64,000 nucleotides of DNA, from assembly GCF_000243715.2 (NCBI RefSeq), contig NZ_AHMO02000008.1, forward strand, positions 1,289,001-1,353,000, in the 5' to 3' direction. Shown one piece after another: positions 36,358 to 44,819 of this stretch. The notes beneath the pieces are model-generated. The model was not told where the DNA came from and made no database searches. It worked only from the letters and a program-made list of their open reading frames with translations. The position numbers and the translations under genes were made by a program. Source of the stretch: Leptospira broomii serovar Hurstbridge str. 5399. GTDB lineage: Bacteria > Spirochaetota > Leptospiria > Leptospirales > Leptospiraceae. How positions within the stretch are numbered: the first letter of the stretch is position 1; each line of letters opens with the position of its first letter.

Positions 36358-37435
36358 AATGAAATACTCTACTAGTTTCGGTCTTTATTCTGACGAGCCC
36401 GGAAATTTTTTTCCTAAGAACCTTAGGCTTTACTTGCGAAGGAAAAGTAGTAAAATCCGAGACGAATTCCGAGATTCGATTCGTTCGATCCGAATACTGG
36501 TTGTAAGACGTTAAATATAGAAATAATCCTTCAAAAACAGAATCGAAAACCTCCGATCGAACTCCGCGGCTTAGTCGCAGATTCGGAATGGATCATTGAA
36601 TTTGAATTCCCACAGCGGACCAGCTGTATCCTACTTCTAACTCCTACTTTGCGGGCGGCCCCCTTCACTTCGTTCGGGTCACGCTCCTCCGGGCTTCGCG
36701 TTCGCTCCGGTCTCAGCGATTCTTTTCTCTTAACATACACCGTTTATCCGCAAGCGCTTCGACTGCTTCGCACCCTACGCATCGTTGCCGCTGGCAGAGG
36801 ATAGAAGACTGAGGATAAAGGACTGATGAGCTGAGTTTCCGCATTCTAGAGAAAGATTCTTGCGTACAGTAGATCTTTCCTCTACTTCTGTTACCCTTCC
36901 AATTAATAGCAGCTTCTGTCTATCGTGAGCAAAGCGAACGCGTCTGTCATCAGTCTTCCGGTAGAAAGAGGCCTCGGGTCCCGGGGGTGCAAGCAGACGA
37001 TTCCCTGGAGATATGGAGTTCATTCGAATGCAGTTTGTTTGATTGAAAATTTGACTTCACTTCGTTCAGTCACCTTTCGGGAATCTCGCTCTCTCGGGTC
37101 GCTCGATTGGGTAGCGGAAGACGCATACGCAGCTGCAGCGCGGGGGAGACGTCCCCCCGTCTGTCCTCTGCATGAAAATTCCAGTTTGCCGGCTTCATTG
37201 ACTTCTAAAATTTTTCCTATGAACGGCAATCAATCAGCCTATTTCCCTCGAATTTATAATTTTAAAATTATGTCCCTTCTAACTTCCTTACCGATAAAAT
37301 CAAGAGGGAGAATTTCCATAAAATCGATACTCCTGCTCCATTTTTCGAAAATCAAATTTCGTCCTTTTCCAATTTAGATAAAAACCCCTCATAAAATTTT
37401 CGGAATAGCCGATGGGAAGGAACAGGACCCGAACT
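36358..37435. other. Gene-free, palindrome-rich intergenic region
   Basis: About 1 kb without a credible gene. It contains a direct repeat of CTTCACTTCGTTC-x-G-TCAC (36663-36682 and 37055-37073) and a GC hairpin GGGGGA-GACG-TCCCCC at 37142-37157. Nine-base inverted arms GACTGATGA (36821-36829) and TCATCAGTC (36947-36955) are also present. Local composition is C/T-skewed and richer in G+C than its surroundings. Open frames here are low-complexity and lack ribosome binding sites. I read it as degenerate leptospiral repetitive sequence, possibly with promoters for flgN at its right end; no insertion sequence is recognisable. Confidence 0.6.
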
Positions 37436-37975
37436 ATGACGTTACAAAAAGAGGAATGGTTGGAACGGATTTATTCCTTATTTAAGGAAGAGATTCGCTT
37501 ATACTCCGAAATCCTGGAGTTAGAAATAGAAAAGACCGCGGCAGTGACGAAAGCCGACGGAAAGTCGCTTGAAAAAATCGCGAAGAATACTTACGAACTG
37601 ATCGTTCACGCAAGCGAGCTTGAGAGAGTTCGAATGAGTGCGATGGAAGAAGTACATCAATCAGGTAGTATTAATTCCGTTCAAGACATTACCCCTCTGA
37701 CCCTAACCGATTTTCTTAATAAACTCGATCGTGAATCAGGTCATAGGCTAAAGCATTTAGGGACGCAATTAAAAGATACCGTACACAAATTGAAGGAGCG
37801 AATTAAGGCCAACGATCGCTTAATCCGCACTCGACAGGAATTCCTACAAGTTACGATCGAAGCGATGAGAGAGAACGTAAAAAGCGGCGAAGTTTCCACA
37901 TACGAGGACGATAGCCCTGTCACTGTAAGAACTCCGCGCAAACGTTCTTCGGTTTTAGTAAACGCCTCCGCATAA
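37436..37975 (+). CDS. flgN: Flagellar chaperone FlgN
   Basis: A 179-residue mostly helical protein matching FlgN, the chaperone that keeps FlgK and FlgL soluble and delivers them to the flagellar export gate. The helical body (EEWLERIYSLFKEEIRLYSEILELEIEKTAA...) and position directly before flgK fit. I chose the ATG at 37436, with AGGA eight bases upstream; ATG 37412 is in frame but poorer. The C-terminal 30 residues are basic and Ser-rich. Similarity between FlgN proteins is low, so context is an important part of the call. Confidence 0.82.
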   Translation: MTLQKEEWLERIYSLFKEEIRLYSEILELEIEKTAAVTKADGKSLEKIAKNTYELIVHASELERVRMSAMEEVHQSGSINSVQDITPLTLTDFLNKLDRESGHRLKHLGTQLKDTVHKLKERIKANDRLIRTRQEFLQVTIEAMRENVKSGEVSTYEDDSPVTVRTPRKRSSVLVNASA

Positions 37976-38005
37976 GAGGCAATCAAGGAAAGGAGGGAGA
38001 AATTT

Positions 38006-39916
38006 ATGGGATCAACATTCTCCGGACTCGAAATCGGTAAAAGAGGTTTAACGGCCCACCAGCAAGCTCTGCAAACGACGGGGCATAATATTTCTAACGC
38101 CGATAATAAGCACTATTCTCGCCAAAGAGTCGTAATGCAAGCGACGGATCCCTTGTACGAACCTTCTTTAAATAGAGCCAATCTTCCGGGCCAGATCGGA
38201 CAGGGCGTCGAGATTGCCTCCATCGAGCGAGTAAGAGACAACTTTATCGATGATCGAATCATAGAAACCTCGGGCGTAAAAGATTATTGGGCGGCTAAAA
38301 ACGAATATCTTTATCAAACTGAAACGATCTTTAACGAACCGAACGGAACGACTCTTCGTACTTTAATGGATAAATTCTGGTCTTCATGGGAAGAATTGTC
38401 CAATTATCCGGAAGACAACGCTCATCGATCCGTGGTTCTCGAGAAGGCCCAAGGACTCGGAAGCCGAATGGAGGACGTCTATCGTAAGCTCACCCAGCTG
38501 CGAGACCAATCCAATCGTGAAATTGAATCGCATGCTTTGCATCTGAACGTAATCGCGGAAAATATCCGTACTCTAAATGAAAGAATCTCGAAATCGGAAG
38601 CATTAGGAGATAGACCCAACGACCTCTACGATAAACGAGATTCGTTATTGCAGGAATTATCAGGATTAACGGATATCACTATCGGAAGAAGCGACGAAGA
38701 CGAATTGATGGTCTTTATCGGCCAACAAATTCTAGTTCAGGGCGGAAAAGCGAGTAAGATAGATGTCCTAGGTAATCCTTCGAAAGACGGTTTGCTGGAT
38801 CTATACTGGCAAACAACCGGCGATCCGGTACTCCTTCGCAAAGGTCGCCTCCAAGGATTGATAGAAGTTCGGGATAAAGTCTTAAGAGAAAAAATCGACC
38901 AAGTAGATGCACTCGCAGTTAACGTTATGGATGTCATTAACGAGATTCATAAGGACGGATTCGGTGTTAATGGAAATACGAATCAAAATTTCTTTGATAT
39001 TCGTTCCTTGGCTCTTAATACGTTTGGAGAATACGATTCCGACGGTGACGGCCAAAATGATATCACCGCAGTCTTTAGAGCTACCGGAAAGAATACACTC
39101 GATCCGGATAGACCGATCGGCATCGGAGGAACACTGACTTTCCATCGTCCCGATGAGAAAGAAACACAAGTGTTGGTTCCTTACTCAGCGAATGATACTT
39201 TAAGCGGTATCATTAAGAGAATTAACGCTTCGAAAGTCGGGGTCGTCGCATATATGAACCATGACAACCAGCTCGCTCTTAAAGCGACTGTTGCAGAGGA
39301 TTCCCCTAAAAAGAATTTTATTCTCCGTCATTTGGAAGATTCGGGCGATTTGTTAGTAGGATTGACCGGGATACTCATGGCTTCAGGACCGACGGGAGCT
39401 TATGACTATAAACGATTAGGGGAAATAACAAAACTTCAATCGAAACCGGAAGACATTACTCTATCTCCGCACTTTCATCCTTCTTCTCATTTTAGAATCA
39501 ACGAGCAAATCGCTAATAATGTCGCTAATATTGCCGCAGCTCGGGGAAAAGATGTGGGAGGAACCGGAGATTATAATTCTCCCGGCGGACATAAGGACGG
39601 ACGCAACGCGTTATTAGTTGCCTCCGCACTAAGAAATAATCCGGTCATGGTGGATTATTCCAAGACTACGGATGATTTTTATAACTCACTCATATCAAAG
39701 TTAGGCACCGAAGCGAGAGAAGCGAAGCAGGAATGGGGAATTCAAACAGACCTAATGACGGAACTCGAAAACATGAGGCAATCGGTCATGGGAGTCAGTC
39801 TCGACGAAGAGATGGCCAATATGGTTCAATTCCAGCATTCCTATAATGCTTCAGCTAAGATGATCAATACCATGAACGAAATTCTGGATACGATCATCAA
39901 TCGATTAGGCGCATAA
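38006..39916 (+). CDS. flgK: Flagellar hook-associated protein 1
   Basis: Hook-filament junction protein of 636 residues. The N-terminal rod-like motif [37 protein letters not shown] is diagnostic. The C-terminal [43 protein letters not shown] matches FlgK/FlgL terminal helices. The middle is a variable beta domain. In periplasmic-flagellated spirochaetes it caps the hook inside the periplasm. The start has AAAGGAGGG at good spacing. Part of the flgN-flgK-flgL-fliW-csrA operon. Confidence 0.97.
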   Translation: MGSTFSGLEIGKRGLTAHQQALQTTGHNISNADNKHYSRQRVVMQATDPLYEPSLNRANLPGQIGQGVEIASIERVRDNFIDDRIIETSGVKDYWAAKNEYLYQTETIFNEPNGTTLRTLMDKFWSSWEELSNYPEDNAHRSVVLEKAQGLGSRMEDVYRKLTQLRDQSNREIESHALHLNVIAENIRTLNERISKSEALGDRPNDLYDKRDSLLQELSGLTDITIGRSDEDELMVFIGQQILVQGGKASKIDVLGNPSKDGLLDLYWQTTGDPVLLRKGRLQGLIEVRDKVLREKIDQVDALAVNVMDVINEIHKDGFGVNGNTNQNFFDIRSLALNTFGEYDSDGDGQNDITAVFRATGKNTLDPDRPIGIGGTLTFHRPDEKETQVLVPYSANDTLSGIIKRINASKVGVVAYMNHDNQLALKATVAEDSPKKNFILRHLEDSGDLLVGLTGILMASGPTGAYDYKRLGEITKLQSKPEDITLSPHFHPSSHFRINEQIANNVANIAAARGKDVGGTGDYNSPGGHKDGRNALLVASALRNNPVMVDYSKTTDDFYNSLISKLGTEAREAKQEWGIQTDLMTELENMRQSVMGVSLDEEMANMVQFQHSYNASAKMINTMNEILDTIINRLGA

Positions 39917-39948
39917 ACTTCCGCGAGGAATAGCAAGGAGGCGAAGCC

Positions 39949-41217
39949 ATGATGCGGATCACGAACATGATGCAAAACAACACACTGGTTAGGACGCTAA
40001 ATCGTCATCAGGTCGCTTTAGATGAAACCCAAAACCAGTTAGGAACAGGACAGCGTATTAAAACGCCGTCCGATGATCCCGGTCGAGCTACGAACCAAAT
40101 GTTTTTTCGTTCTCGTATAAACGAATTGGAAACATTCCAAGCGAATATCGACGACGGATTCGGCAGGCTTCAACAAATCGACGGTGAGTTGGATAGGATT
40201 GGAAATCTTTTTCAAAGAGCCAGAGTTCTTGCAGTCCAGGCTTCCAACGGCATTTACCAAGGCGATAAGGGATTTGAATTGGAAGTCGCGGTCGGTAAGG
40301 AAATCGACGAGCTGCTCAGAGCCCTTGTAGATATCGCAAACACTCGGGACGCGACAGGACGTCCCCTTTTCGGAGGACACGTAATTGAACGTCCACCGTT
40401 CGAACCCATCGAATCGAAAATCAAAGGTTTACAAGGTCTTGAATTAAAGAATCAGTATATCGGCGTGGAATATCGCGGCGATATCGGCGAGCAGATTCGC
40501 GAAATTGAAAAGGGCGAATACATTCCAGTAACGATTCCCGGAAATAAAGTTTTCTGGGGAACGAATATGAGCGTTACAAGCCGTGTGGACAATTCCGGTT
40601 ACGTAGCCGTTTCGGATCAGAAATTTAAGATCGACGGTACGGAAATTCAAGTTTCTGCCGGCGATACGATCGACGATATTATCGATAAAATTAATAATGC
40701 GCCTATCGAAGTTAAGGCCAATAAACTCGCTCAGGATAATATTAGCTTAAGCTCGACAGCCCCTCACCAAATTTGGCTGGAAGATACCGACGGTGGAACG
40801 GTTCTTCGTGACATCGGACTGATCGATTCGGCAAATTCCGAACCGCCTAATAATTATAGCAAATCCGCCACCGTTACCGGACTTTCAATTTTTGATGTGC
40901 TTATACAATTCAGAAACGATCTGATTCAGAAAGATCAGGAAAGGATTTCGGGTCGAGACATTCAAGACTTGGACTTGGCATTGGAAAACGTACTCCGCTA
41001 TCGCGCAATTACGGGCGCGAGAATGAATCGGATGGAAGAACATTCTCAAAGGGTCGAATTCGATAAGTCTTACATGACGGAACTCCTCGCCAAGAACGAA
41101 GGCATAGATTTCCCTGAGACGATTATGAATCTAAAGTGGTTGGAAACGATTCATCAATATGCGTTGAATGTAGGTTCTAAAATTATTAAGCCTACTCTGA
41201 TGGACTTCCTCAGATAG
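39949..41217 (+). CDS. flgL: Flagellar hook-associated protein 3 (flagellin-like)
   Basis: Second hook-filament junction protein of 422 residues. The N-terminus MMRITNMMQNNTLVRTLNRHQVALDETQNQLGTGQRI and ...SDDPGRATNQM match FlgL/flagellin helices. The C-terminal pattern YRAITGARMNRMEEHSQRVEF and LLAKNEGIDFPETIMNLKWLETIHQYALNVGSKIIKPTLMDFL matches too. AAGGAGG precedes the ATG. Follows flgK by 32 bases. Confidence 0.95.
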   Translation: MMRITNMMQNNTLVRTLNRHQVALDETQNQLGTGQRIKTPSDDPGRATNQMFFRSRINELETFQANIDDGFGRLQQIDGELDRIGNLFQRARVLAVQASNGIYQGDKGFELEVAVGKEIDELLRALVDIANTRDATGRPLFGGHVIERPPFEPIESKIKGLQGLELKNQYIGVEYRGDIGEQIREIEKGEYIPVTIPGNKVFWGTNMSVTSRVDNSGYVAVSDQKFKIDGTEIQVSAGDTIDDIIDKINNAPIEVKANKLAQDNISLSSTAPHQIWLEDTDGGTVLRDIGLIDSANSEPPNNYSKSATVTGLSIFDVLIQFRNDLIQKDQERISGRDIQDLDLALENVLRYRAITGARMNRMEEHSQRVEFDKSYMTELLAKNEGIDFPETIMNLKWLETIHQYALNVGSKIIKPTLMDFLR

Positions 41218-41320
41218 GATGTAGGATTTCACGGTATGCTTCAGGAATTCTCCTTGTAGGCATGCCGGAAACGGTTAAACTAATGACGGTCTCCCAGTAG
41301 GGTCCGTAAAAAGGTCGGTT
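41218..41320 (+). promoter_or_regulatory. flgL-fliW intergenic leader with several GGA motifs
   Basis: A 103-base gap holding AGGATG, AGGATTT, CAGGAATT and CCGGAAAC, i.e. several GGA cores of the kind CsrA binds, plus a possible long-range pairing of GGTATGC with GCATGCC. CsrA is encoded just downstream, so feedback control is conceivable; the motif is short and common, so this is tentative. Confidence 0.3.
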
Positions 41321-41770
41321 ATGGTCGAAATCCAAAGCAAACCCTTCGGAAAAATTCGAGTATCGGAGCAGCAAATGATTCGCTTTCCGGAAGGATTACT
41401 CGGTTTTGCGGGATATAAAAACTTCGCATTAATCGAAGAAGAAGAAGAATCAGTATTTAAATGGTTGCAGTCGATCGACGAAGTGGAACTCGCTTTTGTG
41501 GTCATCCCCCCTTCCCTGTTCAAGAAAGAATATTTGCCTGCGTTGACCGTGGAGGAGCTTTCTCAAATTGATCTAAAGGAAGTTTCGGAAGCCCTAATTC
41601 TAGTAATCGTCACGATTCCCGGCGATGATCCGGCATCTATGACTGCGAATTTACAAGGTCCGATTTTGATAAATAAAGTCACCTTAACGGGTAGACAATT
41701 CATTTCAAGAAACGAAGTTCATTCCGTTCGAGAAAAGATTCTTGAAAGCGCTACCGTGGAGATGTCCTAA
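41321..41770 (+). CDS. fliW: Flagellar assembly factor FliW
   Basis: A 149-residue protein that binds flagellin and sequesters CsrA in the flagellin-homeostasis switch. Family features: IRFPEGLLGFAGYKNFALI near residue 20, FVVIPPSLFKKEYLP, and TANLQGPILINKVTLTGRQFI. AAGG lies eight bases before the ATG. Its stop is directly followed by the csrA GTG start, the usual fliW-csrA arrangement. Confidence 0.95.
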   Translation: MVEIQSKPFGKIRVSEQQMIRFPEGLLGFAGYKNFALIEEEEESVFKWLQSIDEVELAFVVIPPSLFKKEYLPALTVEELSQIDLKEVSEALILVIVTIPGDDPASMTANLQGPILINKVTLTGRQFISRNEVHSVREKILESATVEMS

Positions 41771-42031
41771 GTGCTCGTACTTGCCAGAAGAACTAATGAA
41801 TCAATCATTATCGGCGATGACATAGAAATTGTAATCGTGGATATTAAGGGAGACCAGGTTAAGATCGGAGTAAAAGCTCCGAAAGAGGTTTCCGTACATA
41901 GAGCGGAAGTGTACCGTGAAATACAGGCTGAAAATAGAAAAGCCGCCGGTACTAAAATCAAGCCTGAGGAACTTGGAAAAATTGGAAATATCCTTAAGAA
42001 AGGCGACACCAATAAAAAAGATCGCTCTTAA
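41771..42031 (+). CDS. csrA: Carbon storage regulator CsrA
   Basis: A small RNA-binding homodimer of 86 residues that binds GGA-containing leaders and controls translation. The core [44 protein letters not shown] is clear, including the RNA-contacting Arg in the APKEVSVHR strand. Beyond residue 60 it has a Lys/Gly-rich tail longer than the usual 61-residue form. The start is GTG at 41771, right after the fliW stop. Encoded beside its antagonist FliW. A further ORF overlaps its 3' end in another frame. Confidence 0.96.
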   Translation: MLVLARRTNESIIIGDDIEIVIVDIKGDQVKIGVKAPKEVSVHRAEVYREIQAENRKAAGTKIKPEELGKIGNILKKGDTNKKDRS

Positions 42032-42866
42032 AGTCTTCTTTTTCATTTTAATTTTCTGCGTCGGAGTCGACTGTCTCTCCAACCAAAAAAAAGGGATGGC
42101 ATCCGTATCGGATTCAGTCGTTTTCTTCTACATTCATAAAAGCCCCGAAACTCCGATATTTCTCGAACCTGAAACTTGGTTACCGATTGCATCTTCAATA
42201 CTCAACGGAGTCCATTTCGATGAAGATGAAAAAGCGGAATTCACTCGTCGTTGGCAAAACCTGTTCAAATATATCGGAGTTTCCGATTCGTTAGTCGGAG
42301 CGAAAGAACTAGTTCGATTATTTTCGGAAGATGAAGTAAGCAAGCTAGCGGAATTGCTGTACAAAGCCGAGCGGGAAATACCGGACGGTACACCGAAAGG
42401 ATATCAAGTAATTTTAAAGAGAGAAGATCCGATCCGACCGGGTCTGCGGATTCGAAGAACAATTTTCTACATTCATAATAATGCGAATTGTTTAGTTTTA
42501 GATTTCGGAGAAATCGGTCAAGTCGTCGATTTTCAAACTACATATACTCTCCGGGATTGGATTCTATATCCAATTCAAGAACCGATCACCTCGTCCAGAA
42601 ACGAAGTCTTCCTTTCCGAAATACGCCCGGCAGGCCTCGAATATTCAAGTAACTTAGTTACAAACCAAAAAAATCAAAATCGAATTTGCGTGCGTCCGTT
42701 ATTCTGGACAGCAAAATTACCTGACGGTAAGACTTCTTCAAACCCGCAAAAAACGACGAAAGGGACAGAGGAGCGTTTAAAAGTCTTAAAAGAATTATTG
42801 GAAAAACGGCTTATTACCAGAGAAGAATACGAACGTAAGAAAGCGGAAATTTTAAAAGATTTGTGA
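41982..42866 (+). CDS. Exported protein with C-terminal SHOCT-like domain, overlapping csrA
   Basis: A 294-residue protein; I chose TTG 41982, just ahead of the signal peptide ([22 protein letters not shown]). TTG 41973 and the longer frame to 41916 are also in frame. It overlaps the last 50 bases of csrA. The central part is not recognised. The C-terminus ([34 protein letters not shown]) is a SHOCT-type two-helix module, often found in oligomerising or membrane-tethered proteins. Signal residue Cys could be lipidated (VDC). Likely the end of the flagellar operon. Confidence 0.68.
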   Translation: MEISLRKATPIKKIALKVFFFILIFCVGVDCLSNQKKGMASVSDSVVFFYIHKSPETPIFLEPETWLPIASSILNGVHFDEDEKAEFTRRWQNLFKYIGVSDSLVGAKELVRLFSEDEVSKLAELLYKAEREIPDGTPKGYQVILKREDPIRPGLRIRRTIFYIHNNANCLVLDFGEIGQVVDFQTTYTLRDWILYPIQEPITSSRNEVFLSEIRPAGLEYSSNLVTNQKNQNRICVRPLFWTAKLPDGKTSSNPQKTTKGTEERLKVLKELLEKRLITREEYERKKAEILKDL

Positions 42867-42954
42867 TTCGCTTAACAAAATTCTAGGCAAATTCGGTGAT
42901 AACCTCGGTTCGAACATATTCCTGATTGGAATAGAAAATTTTTTCAAAAGACCG

Positions 42955-42978
42955 GAGCGACCCCTTACGGGGTCGCTC
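42955..42978. terminator. Strong GC hairpin between convergent genes
   Basis: A perfect ten-base stem GAGCGACCCC/GGGGTCGCTC with loop TTAC, followed by CTCACGTAGTGAG, a second small hairpin. It lies between the ends of the convergent SHOCT-protein and SIMPL genes and lacks a clear T-tract, so it may be a bidirectional terminator or a repetitive extragenic palindrome. Confidence 0.5.
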
Positions 42979-43121
42979 ACGTAGTGAGAATAGTGAAGAG
43001 AATTGGATATATGTTAACCGAGGGTTCGGCTTTCGCTTGGCACTCAGGTAACATTCCTTAAGTACCATATACCGAAAACCAGACTGCTGGACACAGTTTT
43101 TTCAAGAAAATTGCAGATTTT

Positions 43122-43805
43122 TTAATAAGAAATTCTCAAAGTTACTCTTGCTTCGGAGTATATCATACCTCCCTCCGTAGGTAAATTGACCCTTTCCTTA
43201 GTCATACCTCGTAACTGTTGCTGTGACAAGGTATTTGGATTTCCCGCATCAGCCTGTACTTCTATGATTTCCTTAGCCTTCAACCCCAAGGCCGAAAGAA
43301 CTGCGTCGGATTTTTGACGAGCATCCTGTGCCGCCTCTTGCAACGCTTGAAGGGACGCTTTCTGATCATTCTCTTGAGTAGGAAAAAAACGAAGTCCGAA
43401 GATATGGTTGGCTTCGAATTTTGCGCATTCATCTAAGATTTTTCCTGCATCATTAATCGAAACCCTAATGGAAACATAATTTAGAGCTCTATAACCCCTT
43501 GTTTCGCGAGCAGAAGAGGATTTAGAATATTCATGAACAGGGATTATTCGGATTCCCTCGGTTTGCAGACCGATAGTTTTGTATGCTTTCAGCACTCGAA
43601 CCAGTTCATCGGATTTTTTGGAGGTCTTCAAGTGCGCTTCTTCGGCAGTCGTAGCCTCGGATTCTATTCCCACTTTAATTTCGGAAATCTCCGCAGGCAT
43701 TCCGACTTTCGCAAAACCTGTTATCGTAATTACGTGGGGATCTTGAGCAAACAAAAAAGTCGTGCTAAAAAAAAGAGGGAGAATCGAGTGTAACGATTTA
43801 TTCAT
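43122..43805 (-). CDS. SIMPL/DUF541 domain protein
   Basis: A 227-residue exported protein with a signal peptide (SILPLFFSTTFLFAQ). The mature part has the SIMPL pattern: ITITGFAKVGMPAEISEIKVGIESEATTAEEA, ...QTEGIRIIPVHEYS, NYVSIRVSIND, and the closing YSEARVTLRISY. Such proteins (BP26/periplasmic 26 kDa type) form multimeric periplasmic structures of unknown role. The ATG at 43805 is preferred over a frame to 43895, because the signal peptide starts there and AAGG lies upstream. Confidence 0.84.
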   Translation of the reverse strand: MNKSLHSILPLFFSTTFLFAQDPHVITITGFAKVGMPAEISEIKVGIESEATTAEEAHLKTSKKSDELVRVLKAYKTIGLQTEGIRIIPVHEYSKSSSARETRGYRALNYVSIRVSINDAGKILDECAKFEANHIFGLRFFPTQENDQKASLQALQEAAQDARQKSDAVLSALGLKAKEIIEVQADAGNPNTLSQQQLRGMTKERVNLPTEGGMIYSEARVTLRISY

Positions 43806-43928
43806 ACCGCGGCCTTTGCTATGACCGAAGTACATGGAAGAAAATTTCCAACCTGAAAGGAAAGTTTTTTGATTCCGACAGCAAAAGTTTTCCAAAGAGA
43901 AAGATCGATGCCTTAAATGTCGGCCTTT

Positions 43929-44819
43929 CTAATCTCTTTTTATAAATTCATCCTCGTATTCCGATTCGAACTTACTTGTTCGGTTTGACAGGTTTTTTTC
44001 GCCGACATAATACATTCCTGCTTCCTGTTTCTTTGCCTTCTCCCGAAACTTTTCGGAACGAAGGTCCAAGTATGGATGCGTCATAAAATATTCCCCTATC
44101 GGAGATTCCTGACGCTCGATTCCACCCGACGATTCCTTTAGTCTTTGAAACGTGCGTCCCATAGCAAACGGATCGTACCCCTCTCGGAGCAGGATCTTAT
44201 ACCCGTATTCGTCGGATTCGCCTTCCTGATTTTTGCTGAAAGAAGGTCGTAGTAAAATCCCGGTCGCGATATCTGCAAGCTCGCCCAACGTTGAAGATCC
44301 GATTTTGCGACTTAATAATTCGAAACGAACTCCATCCATGCAATGTGAAAGTTCCACATGGCCGATTTCATGTCCCAATACCGCTACCAACTCTGCTTCG
44401 GATTTAACGGAAGTTAGTAGCCCTGACGTCACGAATAGAATACCGCCCGGCATTGCAAAAGCGTTGGCCTGAGAAGTTTCCATAATTAGAATCCTATAAT
44501 TGAATCCCTTTTTATTCCACGCTGTAAGTTTTGCTATTAGTCCTTGCAAGTACGCTAAATCTTTTGGGTTTTCCGTACTTCCGTAATTTTCATATCTACT
44601 TGCAATCGCATCACCTAGTTGCTTTTCATCTATATTGTCGATCGGAAGAACCTTGGTAAACGCCCTGTCTAAAGTTTTTACCGGTTTTCCTAGCAGTTGA
44701 AATGCAGGCGCTAATGTTACCGACTTTTCCACGCCGACTTTGTTAACGGCAACCGCGAGTCCTAAGACTAGACCGAAAACAACCAATAAAATTAACGCGT
44801 AGAATCTCTTATTTGGCAT
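43929..44819 (-). CDS. M48 family metalloprotease
   Basis: A 296-residue envelope protease with a single N-terminal membrane or signal segment (FYALILLVVFGLVLGLAVAV). The HExxH zinc motif is intact (LVAVLGHEIGHVELSH), preceded by NAFAMPGGILFVTSGLL, and the third ligand Glu is in EGESDEYGYKIL. This is the BepA/LoiP-like class that tidies outer-membrane proteins. The ATG at 44819 has AAGGAAAGGA upstream; it overlaps the end of the DUF2339 gene by 11 bases, so the two are co-transcribed. Confidence 0.9.
   Translation of the reverse strand: MPNKRFYALILLVVFGLVLGLAVAVNKVGVEKSVTLAPAFQLLGKPVKTLDRAFTKVLPIDNIDEKQLGDAIASRYENYGSTENPKDLAYLQGLIAKLTAWNKKGFNYRILIMETSQANAFAMPGGILFVTSGLLTSVKSEAELVAVLGHEIGHVELSHCMDGVRFELLSRKIGSSTLGELADIATGILLRPSFSKNQEGESDEYGYKILLREGYDPFAMGRTFQRLKESSGGIERQESPIGEYFMTHPYLDLRSEKFREKAKKQEAGMYYVGEKNLSNRTSKFESEYEDEFIKRD

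Noticed and set aside
36531..37377. Open frames on both strands in the 36.4-37.4 kb region
   Set aside because: Low-complexity Arg/Ser/Leu-rich translations without ribosome binding sites or domain patterns; the region carries repeats and palindromes instead.
42883..43068. A 61-codon minus-strand frame across the GC hairpin
   Set aside because: It reads through the hairpin and has no ribosome binding site; more likely untranslated.
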